From JBLINH01 sp047639165 (lineage in GTDB: Bacteria; Patescibacteriota; Minisyncoccia; Phycocordibacterales; JAACPR01), in the NCBI GenBank assembly GCA_047639165.1, contig JBLINH010000001.1:1-64000 (forward strand): a stretch of DNA of 64,000 bases, read 5' to 3'. Both the position numbers and the translations under genes were made by a program. Below the pieces are notes generated by a model. It ran no database searches and was not told the origin of the DNA. It worked only from the letters and a program-made list of their open reading frames with translations. Position 1 is the first letter of the stretch; each line of letters starts with the position of its first letter. Of this stretch, positions 42,611 to 51,965 are shown in pieces.

Positions 42611-43072
42611 TTAGCTTTTGATAAATAGTTTTACGGTATCAATATCTTGATCCACTGGTATCTCAAAGATATTCAATGTTACAAGCTCATCATTTAGTGT
42701 GGCTGTAAAATTTCTATCCTCTGGTCCAGTGTATGTAACTTTCACATCAGTAGGAGTAATTACTTGAACACAACCATCACCTCCATCAGGATCGTTTATA
42801 TTGAACTTAATTTCTGATTTATCATCCACATCTACAACTTCAGCATTAAATGAATGACATGGACTTGGAAGATCAAGTGTTGAAACAAAAGCATGTTCAC
42901 CGTCTTTGTATTGATGCTTTGTGATGATATTTATATTAGGTCGGTTAGAATCTTCCTGGACTGCTTCCTCACGAGGGGTGTTTTCGTTATCACTTCCAGT
43001 TGATGAATAGAAGGTAAAACCTACTATCAGAAGAAGTATTACTAAGATGGAAATTATGGTTTTCTTATTCAT
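42611..43072 (-). CDS. Membrane-anchored hypothetical protein
   Basis: N-terminal anchor helix (TIISILVILLLIVGFTFYSS) then a charged linker and a beta-rich domain (about 45-150) with two cysteines (PSPCHSF, GDGCVQV). No known domain. It is predicted to face outside. It stands 1 nt upstream of the ATP-cone nuclease gene, with a TATAAT about 30 nt before its ATG. Confidence 0.6.
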   Translation of the reverse strand: MNKKTIISILVILLLIVGFTFYSSTGSDNENTPREEAVQEDSNRPNINIITKHQYKDGEHAFVSTLDLPSPCHSFNAEVVDVDDKSEIKFNINDPDGGDGCVQVITPTDVKVTYTGPEDRNFTATLNDELVTLNIFEIPVDQDIDTVKLFIKS

Positions 43073-43111
43073 ATAAATGGTGGTTACCTGTAATTTACTA
43101 ATTATACCCTA

Positions 43112-43139
43112 AAATAAAGGGCACCCCAATGAGGTGCCC
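43112..43139 (-). terminator. intrinsic terminator
   Basis: GGGCACC (43119-43125) pairs with GGTGCCC (43133-43139). On the minus strand TTTATTTTAG follows. It ends the coiled-coil gene at 43150. Confidence 0.75.
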
Positions 43140-43149
43140 GTGTTGTGGT

Positions 43150-43476
43150 TTACTTAGCGTCTTTAATAGAAGCAACCTCTTCTTCTAGTTTTCCTAACCT
43201 CTTTTCTAAGTTTTCGACTGTCTTATCACACTGGTCATTTTTGACTATAAGTTCGAACACTTCGATTTTACCCTTCATATTCTTTTCCTTTTTTTGGAGA
43301 GTTCCAATTTCAATCTTTGCTTTTGTTAGTTCGCTCTCTAATTTAGTCTTTCGAGATTCTAGATTTGAAACATCTCCACATCTACTGCGAAGACTTTCAC
43401 TCAGAGTTTCAAGTTCTTCTTTTAGTTTGGTGTTCTCTCTGATAATATCTTCTATACTCTTAGAATCAGTACTCAT
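43150..43476 (-). CDS. Coiled-coil hypothetical protein
   Basis: The 108-residue protein is nearly all heptad-repeat sequence (RENTKLKEELETLSESLRSR, LEKRLGKLEEEVASIKDAK). It has no signal, membrane helix or known domain. It forms a single-gene unit with a terminator after it. Confidence 0.55.
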   Translation of the reverse strand: MSTDSKSIEDIIRENTKLKEELETLSESLRSRCGDVSNLESRKTKLESELTKAKIEIGTLQKKEKNMKGKIEVFELIVKNDQCDKTVENLEKRLGKLEEEVASIKDAK

Positions 43477-43526
43477 TTAATGTCCTTTGTTAAGTTCATT
43501 TAGATTCTATATCTATATATTATAAA

Positions 43527-43562
43527 AAGAAAGCACCCACCGAAGTAGAGTACTTTCAGTGG
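43527..43562 (-). terminator. Probable intrinsic terminator
   Basis: On the minus strand an imperfect stem CCACTGAAAGT...ACTTCGGTGG is followed by GTGCTTTCTTTTTAT. It ends the gene at 43569. Confidence 0.55.
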
Positions 43563-43568
43563 ATGTTA

Positions 43569-43853
43569 CTATTGGTTACCCCTGTTCCTTGTCATATGAG
43601 TTTTTGCCCATTTAAACATAAGTTTTGAACTTAATTCCCTGTGCATTTTAAGTTTATCAGGAGATGAAAACTCTACACATTTACGGCAATACATCGCAAG
43701 AAGTAGGCCGTCATCATTGGCGTTGGAGTTGTACCAAGTGAGAGTGCTTCGTTTTCCACACCTCGAACATTTTCTAAAGAAGGTAGACCAAAGAAAAATC
43801 AGTACTAATAGTGCGAGCACAATAAATGAAACAATAATTATGGTTTTCATCAT
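43569..43853 (-). CDS. Small membrane protein with zinc-ribbon-like pairs
   Basis: The ATG at 43853 gives 94 residues: one N-terminal helix (TIIIVSFIVLALLVLIFLWS), then CSRCGKRS and YCRKC, a paired CxxC arrangement spaced about 26 residues apart, then a basic tail. It is likely a membrane-anchored zinc-ribbon protein. An upstream GTG would lengthen it by 15 residues. Function unknown. Confidence 0.55.
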   Translation of the reverse strand: MMKTIIIVSFIVLALLVLIFLWSTFFRKCSRCGKRSTLTWYNSNANDDGLLLAMYCRKCVEFSSPDKLKMHRELSSKLMFKWAKTHMTRNRGNQ

Positions 43854-43946
43854 AGTATGTATTTGGGTCAGGTGTTCTTTTTTGTAGATGTGAATCACCT
43901 ACTTTCATAATCACGTTACCATATTAAAGTATTTTAACAATTATAC

Positions 43947-44975
43947 TTACAATATAACCCCTCCACCTAAGCATTCGTCATCTTTATAGAAAACAACAGA
44001 TTGGCCACTGGCTACTGATTCCTGTGTGTCTTTGAAGATTATTTCATCTTCATGGAGTACTGCCTCTTGTAGGGGCTGTCTGTACCTAATTCGAGCTTCT
44101 ATATCTCCTTGTACAGGATCTTTGACGAAAGAAACATCCTTTAGTAAAACTTTCTTCTTGGTTCCTTCTCCTTTTTTCTCACTGCTTACAGTTACTGTGT
44201 TTTTTTCTATGTCTTTTTCTATAACGTAATATATAGGATCATCAGTTCCCTTTTTTGTGATAGTAAATCCGTGCCTCTCTCCTATCGTATAGAGTACAGC
44301 ACCATTGTGTATTCCTATGATATTTCCGTCTGTATCCAGTACATTTCCATCTTCTGTTTTGATGTGTTCTTTAAGAAATTCTTTCATATCTATATGACCG
44401 ATGAAGCATAATCCTTGACTATCTTTTTTCTCTGATGTGAAAAGATTAAATTTCTCTGCTAGCTTTCGAACTTCACTCTTCTTTATGTTTCCAATTGGGA
44501 ACATGGTTTTTTCTAGCTGTTCTTTTCTTAGGGTCCAAAGAAAATATGTCTGGTCTTTGTTTTCATCGATCGCCTTGAGTAGTTTTCCGTCTTTGGTTTG
44601 AGCATAGTGTCCTGTGGCTACAAAGTCTGCACCACCCTCAATGGCAAAATCAAAAAACTTACCGAACTTTATATATTTGTTGCACATTACATCAGGATTA
44701 GGAGTTCTACCTTCTTTGTATTCAGAGACCATGTGATCTATTACATCTTTTTTGTAATCGTCTGAGAGATCTATCTTTTTGAAAGGTATATCTAATTTGG
44801 CACATATTCTCATAGCATCTCGCATCTCTCTTTTCCAGTTACAATTTAGAAACTCTGGGTGCCATATTTTTATAAACACTCCAGTAACATCAAAACCCCT
44901 CTCCTTTAGAAGAGCAGCTGAGACTGATGAATCTACTCCACCAGAGAGTCCTACGTATACTTTCTTGTTTGGCAT
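43947..44975 (-). CDS. mnmA: tRNA-specific 2-thiouridylase MnmA
   Basis: Adds sulfur to U34 of tRNA Lys, Glu and Gln. The ATP-pyrophosphatase loop is VGLSGGVDSSVSAALLK; the catalytic Cys lies in DVMCNKYIKFG and the second in DSQGLCFIGH. The C-terminal domain is complete (ARIRYRQPLQEAV, GQSVVFYKDDECLGGGVIL). An ATG 9 nt upstream (44984) is an alternative start; a TATAAA box ends just before it. Confidence 0.93.
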   Translation of the reverse strand: MPNKKVYVGLSGGVDSSVSAALLKERGFDVTGVFIKIWHPEFLNCNWKREMRDAMRICAKLDIPFKKIDLSDDYKKDVIDHMVSEYKEGRTPNPDVMCNKYIKFGKFFDFAIEGGADFVATGHYAQTKDGKLLKAIDENKDQTYFLWTLRKEQLEKTMFPIGNIKKSEVRKLAEKFNLFTSEKKDSQGLCFIGHIDMKEFLKEHIKTEDGNVLDTDGNIIGIHNGAVLYTIGERHGFTITKKGTDDPIYYVIEKDIEKNTVTVSSEKKGEGTKKKVLLKDVSFVKDPVQGDIEARIRYRQPLQEAVLHEDEIIFKDTQESVASGQSVVFYKDDECLGGGVIL

Positions 44976-45024
44976 ATGAGTCATTTTATAACACCATACT
45001 TAGCTGGGAACAACCCAATTACTT

Positions 45025-46026
45025 TTAATACAAGTGGTTTGCTTTGTTTTTCTTATGTCCTTCAAAAGTTTCAGCGTAGTACATCTCACCATCATGACCT
45101 GTAAGGAAATATAGATCATTAGTTTCAAAAGGCGCTGCTGCTGCTTTTAGAGAATCAAAACTAGGATTTGAGATGGCAGTAGGTGGTAGTCCTTTGTTTG
45201 TGTAGGTATTGTATGGAGAATCTTCCCTTAGGTCAGCATTTGTTAAATCAAATGTTCCCTTTCCTCTTTCGTATACAAAAGTTGCATCAACTTGGAGTGC
45301 CATATCAATACTCAATCTATGCCACAGTATATTTGATACTTCTTGCTTTGAATCAGCACTAGCTTCCTTTTCAATTATAGACGCCATGACTACAATGTCT
45401 TGATTAGAATATTTTGAGCCACCTACTTCAAAAAGTGCTTTCTTAAATTTTTCATTAAAAGTTTCTTCTAGTGTTTTTAGTACTTCATGTGCTTTTACGT
45501 TTTCCGTGAAGGCATAAGTATCTGGGAAAAGTATTCCCTCTTTTCCTTCTGCTAGTTGATAGAAAGCTTCTTTATCAAATCTTAAAAACTCTTGTTCAAA
45601 CAATTCACCAATTTGTTTCATTGTAGCTCCTTCAGGAACACGGATATTTTTTGAGTTTATCCCGTAGTCTCCATTCGTTACTCTTTTTGCTACATCAAAT
45701 ACTGTTGGATTTTTATGGAATAGATATTCTCCTGAAACTGCTCCAGTGTCTCCTTTTTTAAGAATCACTAGTGTATTAAAGATAGTTCTAGATCTGATGA
45801 CCCCATCATCTTTAAGTTGTTGAGCTATCTCTTTTAGAGTAGTTCCCTTCTCTATTTCAAAAGAAAAAGGAGTTTCGTCTCTAGTTGGTCCTGAAGTTAC
45901 AAATACCCAATACAGTGAAAAAATTAGTAATAGAAGTACAGTACCAAAAATAACCTCTTCCTTATTTTTGTAAGGCGTAAAGTTAGTGAGATATTTCCTA
46001 ACATCTTTTTTGTTTATTGTAAGCAT
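45025..46026 (-). CDS. mltG: Endolytic murein transglycosylase MltG
   Basis: Cuts nascent glycan strands to set their length. The start MLTINKKDVRKYLTNFTPYK (ATG 46026) is preferred because an upstream frame would overlap the preceding gene. It has one transmembrane helix (VIFGTVLLLLIFSLYWVFVT) and the YceG catalytic core ASIIEKEAS. WHRLSIDMALQVDATFVYER and SPYNTYTNKGLPPTAISNPS follow. A paralogue lies at 54919-55866. Confidence 0.93.
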   Translation of the reverse strand: MLTINKKDVRKYLTNFTPYKNKEEVIFGTVLLLLIFSLYWVFVTSGPTRDETPFSFEIEKGTTLKEIAQQLKDDGVIRSRTIFNTLVILKKGDTGAVSGEYLFHKNPTVFDVAKRVTNGDYGINSKNIRVPEGATMKQIGELFEQEFLRFDKEAFYQLAEGKEGILFPDTYAFTENVKAHEVLKTLEETFNEKFKKALFEVGGSKYSNQDIVVMASIIEKEASADSKQEVSNILWHRLSIDMALQVDATFVYERGKGTFDLTNADLREDSPYNTYTNKGLPPTAISNPSFDSLKAAAAPFETNDLYFLTGHDGEMYYAETFEGHKKNKANHLY

Positions 46027-46027
46027 A

Positions 46028-47266
46028 CTAAGTTGGAAGATTTGATGGTGCGATACTTTTCTTAGAAGGAACACGCCCAAGAGTAGGAGTTCCTGCAACA
46101 CTTCCTGGGAAATGGAAAATTGTGGCTAACTCTTCTGTGTTTAGAATAATCTTCTTTCTTTTATTACCTCTATAGTCGTCCTTCCAGAAATAGTCCCTCA
46201 TCTTGTACGCCTTTAATATTTCTTTCCTCATTCTTTTAACTTTTCCTCCGAAAGGATCTTGCCATGGGTAGTTGAAGTCTGTAACCATTATAGGTTTAAA
46301 ACTATTTAGATCAGGAGATCCATATTGTCTGAAGCTTCCAACTAGTCCTCCGATGTTAACACCTTGGAACTCATCTTTCTCAGCTATGTATATTAATCTA
46401 ACACCGGTATCAAAAGCAGTCTTAGATATACTTCTTTCTAGAGCTGATATCTTAAACTTCATTCCTTCTGTTTTGTTAGAAATTTTTGTTTTATTATCTC
46501 CTTCCCCGATCTCTTGAAGACTTCCTTCCTGAAGTTCTTTGACTAAAGTAGCTGCAGTATCTTTCCATAGGTCTGTTAGACCAAACCACTTATTAGGATC
46601 TCTATCTTCTTTTACATGAGCTCGTACAATGATTTGAATCCAGGCATTCTCACCTTTTTTTAAGGACCCAAGAAATTCAATAACTGGAGTTATTGGATCA
46701 ACCTTGAATTCTTCTTTTGGATCCTTATCTAACCCAAAGTCTACATACGTCTTAATTGGATATGGATCTGGTTCTGATAATCCCATCTCAATTCCAAACA
46801 TTGAGTATTTACCTGATTCATCTTCAAACTTCGATGCATAGTCATCAACTTCAACAACCTCAACATCCGGAAACTGTCCGTATAACTGTGATTCAATGTA
46901 TCCTCTTAATGCTTTCCTAGTTTGTATATAGAAATGAACTTTTCCATCTGTTGATGCAATCTCTAGAGAGAACCAAGCTCTAACTTTTCCGTGCCAGTAC
47001 TTATCAATCCAAGTAGTTTCTCCACTTTTTTGTTGAAGAGCCAAAAGGAATAATTCCATAGCAACTGGAGACTTCATCATTTCAATAGGAGGTATAACTT
47101 CAATAAGTGTCATCTCTTGAGAATTAATATAATCCCTTCTTCTATAGTCTATCCAAATTGAAATTGCGAAGTACGTGAAAATAATAGGAAGTACTAAAGG
47201 CAACAATAGTAATAGAAAGTCTAAGGACTCTAGGAGAATATCTAATAGTTCTTCTTGCATTTCCAT
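46028..47266 (-). CDS. Patescibacteria-conserved membrane protein (secretion-ATPase-associated type)
   Basis: The 412-residue protein has an N-terminal hydrophobic hairpin (LDFLLLLLPLVLPIIFTYFA), a large cytoplasmic domain, and an end reading LNTEELATIFHFPG followed by GRVPSKKSIAPSNLPT. That C-terminal pattern is known to me from Parcubacteria genes placed before HerA/TraG-like ATPases. Here no ATPase follows; mltG does. TAAAAT lies 9 nt before the ATG, right after a terminator. The role is unknown; a conjugation or secretion link is inference. Confidence 0.6.
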   Translation of the reverse strand: MEMQEELLDILLESLDFLLLLLPLVLPIIFTYFAISIWIDYRRRDYINSQEMTLIEVIPPIEMMKSPVAMELFLLALQQKSGETTWIDKYWHGKVRAWFSLEIASTDGKVHFYIQTRKALRGYIESQLYGQFPDVEVVEVDDYASKFEDESGKYSMFGIEMGLSEPDPYPIKTYVDFGLDKDPKEEFKVDPITPVIEFLGSLKKGENAWIQIIVRAHVKEDRDPNKWFGLTDLWKDTAATLVKELQEGSLQEIGEGDNKTKISNKTEGMKFKISALERSISKTAFDTGVRLIYIAEKDEFQGVNIGGLVGSFRQYGSPDLNSFKPIMVTDFNYPWQDPFGGKVKRMRKEILKAYKMRDYFWKDDYRGNKRKKIILNTEELATIFHFPGSVAGTPTLGRVPSKKSIAPSNLPT

Positions 47267-47287
47267 GTTGAGATAATTTTAACACAA

Positions 47288-47325
47288 AATAAAAGACCAC
47301 TGTACCTATACAGTGGTCTTTTATC
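47288..47325 (-). terminator. intrinsic terminator
   Basis: AAAAGACCACTGTA (47291-47304) pairs perfectly with TACAGTGGTCTTTT (47309-47322). On the minus strand TATTTTGTG follows. It ends the sigma4-HARE gene and lies about 25 nt before the next start codon. Confidence 0.85.
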
Positions 47326-47334
47326 TTTATAACT

Positions 47335-48363
47335 TTAAGCTATAGAATATTTTCCTTTTGAATCTTTCTTAAAGAATTTTGGATTTTGGAGGTTTACAAT
47401 AATTGTATTCTCCTTTACGTATCTTTCTTTTAGAACTTTTCCAATAATCTGATCTTTTGTTAGAGATCCGTTTTTGGTGATGACTTCTCCAATAACATCT
47501 CTGACTACTCCACTTAAGTATCCCCAATCCTTTAGAGCGTATAGCCCTCGTCCCACAAGAACAAATCTAGGATCCTTGATTAGTTCGTTATGACATGTTG
47601 CAACGTGCGCCTTTTTATCAAATAGTTCAGTGATAGTTTTAGCAACTTCTCTAAAGTGAATTGGTGATCCATGTCGTCTGATTACAAGGTAAGCGTAATC
47701 TCGCATTCCTTTAACATTAATATTTGGTGAATCAGCTCGTCCCCATTCTCCTAGCGGGTTTTGACTGATGTTCTTTGAAATTCCTAACCATCGACTTAAA
47801 ATTACTGTATCTTTGTATTTGTCTGAAACTGTCTTTAGGTGTGTTAGGAATGACTCCAATAGTTCTGATTCGTTGATGATCTCATCGATGCTTAGACCTT
47901 TGTATAGTTTTTCAATTGATTGGTGTACTTGTTCAGCAATCTTTTGATCAATTGCCCATCGTAGATGGAATCGATCGTTCTCTTTGAATTTCACAAAAGG
48001 ATCTCCAAGAACTAGAAGAAAATGAACATGATTACGGATACTCTCATTCTTTGAAAGTTCCTCTAGAAGTTCTTGTTCTGAAACAATAGATCCTAGTGAA
48101 TCGATAATATCTTTAAGTTCGTTAAAAGTTTCTTCTGATTTTTTGAAATCATCAGATTTTCTAATGTTTGTAAGAGAGTATTCTTCAATCTGCCTAACTC
48201 GCTCTCGAGTTATACCATATGATTGACCGATGGCTTCAAGAGTCATCTTTTTGATGTCTTTTCCAAGACCATAACGTTTAATCAATACGTCCTGAGAACG
48301 TTTTGAAAGTGTCTCTAACAATTTTTTTGTAACTTGTTTTGGTTTAAAACTTAAGGTTGCCAT
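47335..48363 (-). CDS. Sigma-70 region 4 / HARE-HTH DNA-binding protein
   Basis: The N-terminal part reads like sigma region 4: SQDVLIKRYGLGKDIKKMTL and EAIGQSYGITRERVRQIEEY (about 22-63). No region 2 precedes it, so it is not a complete sigma factor. The C-terminal part has a HARE-HTH/RpoE-delta-like winged helix (GSPIHFREVAKTI, RGLYALKDWGY). Such proteins occur widely in Patescibacteria as probable transcription regulators. Length 342. Target unknown. Confidence 0.75.
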   Translation of the reverse strand: MATLSFKPKQVTKKLLETLSKRSQDVLIKRYGLGKDIKKMTLEAIGQSYGITRERVRQIEEYSLTNIRKSDDFKKSEETFNELKDIIDSLGSIVSEQELLEELSKNESIRNHVHFLLVLGDPFVKFKENDRFHLRWAIDQKIAEQVHQSIEKLYKGLSIDEIINESELLESFLTHLKTVSDKYKDTVILSRWLGISKNISQNPLGEWGRADSPNINVKGMRDYAYLVIRRHGSPIHFREVAKTITELFDKKAHVATCHNELIKDPRFVLVGRGLYALKDWGYLSGVVRDVIGEVITKNGSLTKDQIIGKVLKERYVKENTIIVNLQNPKFFKKDSKGKYSIA

Positions 48364-48478
48364 ATGTTGCTACATTTATTTTTCTGATAAGAAAACGAAT
48401 GCGTCTAAGCAGTGCTCCGAAGATCTTGAATCACAGTTCTACCTAAATTATCATTAATATCGTAATAAGTCAAGAGTT
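48364..48478. other. Intergenic region between leuS and the regulator gene
   Basis: 115 bases without an open frame of interest. No T-box or other leader was recognised upstream of leuS's neighbour. Confidence 0.3.
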
Positions 48479-50836
48479 TTACACAACTAGGTTTATTAGC
48501 TTATTTTCTACAAAAATGGTCTTCTTTATTTCTTTGCCTTCAACCCACTTTTGGATTGAAGTATTGTCATGGATCATTTCTAAAATCTCTGTTTCAGGTG
48601 TATTTCTTTCGACAGAAATACTGTCTCTAACTTTACCGTTCACCTGAACAACTATAGAAACTATACTATCCTCAATTTTCGATTCGTCAAATGACGGGAA
48701 GCTTTCTTTATGGATTGAATTCTTTTCTCCTAAGTTACTCCAGATTTCTTCTGTAATGTGAGGTGCAAATGGTGCAAGAAGTTTAAGAATTGTTCCATAA
48801 GAATCTTTAGAAACATGAGATTCTTTTTCAAAAGCATTTACAGCAATCATTAATTGTGAGATTGCTGTGTTGAAATTAACACTCTCTATATCCTCCGTTA
48901 CTTTCTTAATAGTTCTGTTCAAAAGAATTATATTTTCATCACTATCATTCTCTTCTTTCACAGACTCTTGAAGTTTCCAAACTTTTTCCAAGAATCTTCT
49001 TGGTCCAACAACACCATCTGTACTCCAGATTACGGGCTGGTCAAAAGGTCCCATGAACATTTCGTACACCCTGAAAGAATCCGCACCTATTTGTGATATT
49101 ACATCATCAGGGTTCACAACATTCCCCCATCTCTTACTCATCTTCCTCCCATCCTCTGCACCTATGAGTCCAACGTGTTGTAGCTTTTTAAAGGGCTCTG
49201 AATAGTTAACAACTTTGATGTCATACAAAAACTTATGCCAGAATCTTGCATATATAAGGTGTCTTGTAGCGTGCTCTGCTCCACCAACGTATAAATCAAC
49301 TGGTGACCAGAACTTTTCCTTATCTATATCAACCAAAGAATCTGTATTATTAGGATCTATATATCTAAGATAATACCAAGATGATCCTGCCCATTGAGGC
49401 ATTGTATTTGTCTCTCTCTTGCCTGCTCCATCACATTTTGGACACTTTGTATTAACCCAATCAGTAATACCAGCTAATGGTGATTCTCCTGTTCCTGTTG
49501 GTTCGTATGATTCTACTTCTGGCAGTATAACAGGAAGATCCTCCTCTTTAACTGGGACAGCTCCGCAAGCTCCGCAATGAACTATTGGAATTGGTTCTCC
49601 CCAATATCTTTGACGTGAGAATACCCAATCACGAAGCTTATAATCTGTTTTTAATTCTCCACCAGCTTTCTCTGTTATTTTCTTCTTAGCTTCTTCTGAG
49701 GTTAAACCATCAAATTCAAAAGAGTTAATTATTTTTTTATTTTCATCTACAACCTCTTTAATAGGTAGATTATATTTAATAGCAAATTCTTTATCTCTTT
49801 CATCATGTCCTGGAACCGCCATGATTGCTCCTGTTCCATAATGTGCAAGAACATAATCTGCAATGTATACAGGAATACTTTCTTTATTTATAGGATTGAT
49901 TGCAGAAATACCTTCAAGTAGTACTCCTGTTTTTTCTTTACCTTCAGAAGTTCTTTCTATTTCATTCTTTTTAGAAGTCTCTTCAATATATCCTTTAACT
50001 TCTTTTATATTTTCAATCTTACCTTCTAGCGAATGAATTAGAGGATGCTCAGGTGCAATAACCATATATGTAGCACCAAACAAAGTATCAGCACGTGTGG
50101 TGAATACTTCTATTTTTTCTGTAGCATCTTTTATATCAAAAGTAATATTTGATCCTTCACTTCTACCAATCCAATTCCTTTGAGATTCTTTTATTGATTT
50201 TGGCCAATCCAATTCTTCTATATCATCAAGTAGTCTGTCTGCATATTCTCTAATTTTTAGAACCCACTGTCTGATTGGTTTTTGTTCAACTATGGATCCA
50301 CAACGTTCACATTTTCCATCTACCAAATCTTCATTAGCTAACCCTGTTTTACAAGAAGGACACCAATTTATTGGTTCATTTGATTCATATGCCAGACCTT
50401 TTTCATGTAGCTTAAGGAAGATCCATTGTGTCCATTTGTAGTACTCGGGATCGGTTGTATTGATTTCTTTGTCCCAGTCGTATGTGAATCCAATAATATC
50501 TAACTGTTCCTTGAATCTTTTAATGTTTTTTTCAACGGCAACTCTAGGGTGCACTTTATTTTTGATTGCGTAGTTTTCTGCGGGTAAACCAAAAGCATCC
50601 CATCCCATTGGATGTAGAACGTTGAAGCCATTCATCGTTTTAAATCTAGAAATTACGTCAGTTGCAATGTATCCTTTTGGATGTCCAACATGGAGACCTT
50701 CTCCTGATGGATAAGGAAACATGTCCAGAACGTAATATTTGGGCTTCTTAGGGTCATCAGAAGTTTTGAATGATCCACTTTCTTTCCAGGTATTCTGCCA
50801 CTTACCTTCTATATTTTTATGATTGTACCTATCCAT
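48479..50836 (-). CDS. leuS: Leucyl-tRNA synthetase
   Basis: Class I synthetase charging tRNA-Leu. The first signature is DMFPYPSGEGLHVGHPKGYI and the second GRKMSKRWGNVVNPDD. A zinc knuckle (WCPSCKTGL, CERCGS) and the CP1 editing domain (VFTTRADTLFGATYMVIAPE, GHDERDKEFAIKYNLPI) are complete. Length 785 is slightly compact. It follows the membrane gene at 50838 by 1 nt. Confidence 0.97.
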   Translation of the reverse strand: MDRYNHKNIEGKWQNTWKESGSFKTSDDPKKPKYYVLDMFPYPSGEGLHVGHPKGYIATDVISRFKTMNGFNVLHPMGWDAFGLPAENYAIKNKVHPRVAVEKNIKRFKEQLDIIGFTYDWDKEINTTDPEYYKWTQWIFLKLHEKGLAYESNEPINWCPSCKTGLANEDLVDGKCERCGSIVEQKPIRQWVLKIREYADRLLDDIEELDWPKSIKESQRNWIGRSEGSNITFDIKDATEKIEVFTTRADTLFGATYMVIAPEHPLIHSLEGKIENIKEVKGYIEETSKKNEIERTSEGKEKTGVLLEGISAINPINKESIPVYIADYVLAHYGTGAIMAVPGHDERDKEFAIKYNLPIKEVVDENKKIINSFEFDGLTSEEAKKKITEKAGGELKTDYKLRDWVFSRQRYWGEPIPIVHCGACGAVPVKEEDLPVILPEVESYEPTGTGESPLAGITDWVNTKCPKCDGAGKRETNTMPQWAGSSWYYLRYIDPNNTDSLVDIDKEKFWSPVDLYVGGAEHATRHLIYARFWHKFLYDIKVVNYSEPFKKLQHVGLIGAEDGRKMSKRWGNVVNPDDVISQIGADSFRVYEMFMGPFDQPVIWSTDGVVGPRRFLEKVWKLQESVKEENDSDENIILLNRTIKKVTEDIESVNFNTAISQLMIAVNAFEKESHVSKDSYGTILKLLAPFAPHITEEIWSNLGEKNSIHKESFPSFDESKIEDSIVSIVVQVNGKVRDSISVERNTPETEILEMIHDNTSIQKWVEGKEIKKTIFVENKLINLVV

Positions 50837-50837
50837 A

Positions 50838-51806
50838 TTAGAATATTGGTCGAGGCGTCTTTATAGGATTAATTTCACTTTCTAACTTTTCTGGATCAAT
50901 AGTTCTTTCGAAACAAGTTTCTCCTTTAATATGGTTCCAAATCCAAGCGTCAGTTCCATAGTAGTCATCATAGTAGTACTCTCTTCTTTTTTCTAAGTAG
51001 TCTTGCTTTGAATTGAAATCTGCACAAAGCGTAAAAGTTTCAGTTCCATTAACTGAATATTTATACGATTCATCGCTTTCAGGATCAACTGGTGGTTGAA
51101 AACCTCTTAATACATCTTCTAACTCATCAATTGATTCGGGTAATCTTTTCTTTGAAGTATAGAAACCGATAACTTCAGATTGAACAACTCGTAAATCATT
51201 TATTCTCTGTTCGTCAATTCTTGCGTCTCTTTGTTCACTTGGAGTTCCAATTGCGACAAATGCCCCCACAATAGTTCCTATGATTACGACAATCACACCG
51301 ATCACTAATGACTTGTAGTATGAAGATGTAACATAGTCTCTCTTAAGGTTAGTAACTAGGTACCAGAAGATTACTAGAGGTATGATGACAAGTACTAAAG
51401 ATTTAGTAATAAATCTTGTTGTAAGTTCTCCACTTAAGAAGAAGTTAAGAATTACAATCATATCTGTAATAACTGTTATTCCAGCAATGAATAGTGTGAA
51501 GTATATTACCCACTTTCTTACCCAAACATCTCTTTGAATAGGATTAGCTTTAATGTGTTTGTTTACAACGTTGGTAAGGATTAAAAATACAGGTGTGATA
51601 ATAATCAAGGATGAAAGTGTGAATGTACTCACTGATGTTTCTCCTCTGTACAGAGCTTCATCTGGGAAGATTGTATTGATAACTTCAAAAATTAATATTA
51701 TGTAACTAATAGTAAGCCAATAGAGTGAGGCCATCACCCCTACGTTTAAAAAGAAATCCTTAGGTGTAGCTTCGGGTTTTATCACTACGTTTGTTTCGTT
51801 TTCCAT
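50838..51806 (-). CDS. Membrane protein with DUF5671-like domain
   Basis: The 322-residue protein has about five transmembrane helices in the first 190 residues, starting PKDFFLNVGVMASLYWLTIS, consistent with the DUF5671 pattern. A C-terminal extracellular domain begins DARIDEQRINDLRVVQSEVI. This looks like a pseudopilin-type helix followed by a Tyr/Asp-rich end (YYYDDYYGTDAWIWNHIKGE). The function is unknown. It is co-transcribed with leuS. Confidence 0.65.
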   Translation of the reverse strand: MENETNVVIKPEATPKDFFLNVGVMASLYWLTISYIILIFEVINTIFPDEALYRGETSVSTFTLSSLIIITPVFLILTNVVNKHIKANPIQRDVWVRKWVIYFTLFIAGITVITDMIVILNFFLSGELTTRFITKSLVLVIIPLVIFWYLVTNLKRDYVTSSYYKSLVIGVIVVIIGTIVGAFVAIGTPSEQRDARIDEQRINDLRVVQSEVIGFYTSKKRLPESIDELEDVLRGFQPPVDPESDESYKYSVNGTETFTLCADFNSKQDYLEKRREYYYDDYYGTDAWIWNHIKGETCFERTIDPEKLESEINPIKTPRPIF

Positions 51807-51848
51807 AGATTACATGTTACATCAGTTGTGGAAGAATTCAAATACAAT

Positions 51849-51878
51849 AAGGGCCCGGAGTTTACCGGACCCTCTTTA
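51849..51878 (-). terminator. Intrinsic terminator after ychF
   Basis: GGG-CCCGG (51851-51858) pairs with CCGG-ACCC (51865-51872) with a small bulge. On the minus strand TTATTGTATT follows. It lies 90 nt beyond the ychF stop. Confidence 0.65.
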
Positions 51879-51965
51879 AATATTTGAAAATGCTTTTAAA
51901 ACATTGCAAGTGTAATTGACTATTTTTGGAACTGTTTCCATCGTTTATTGTTCTTTCTGCGACCA

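Noticed and set aside
51880..51950. Short minus-strand frame (METVPKIVNYTC...) after ychF
   Set aside because: Only 21 codons, no promoter, and it ends before the terminator; probably chance.
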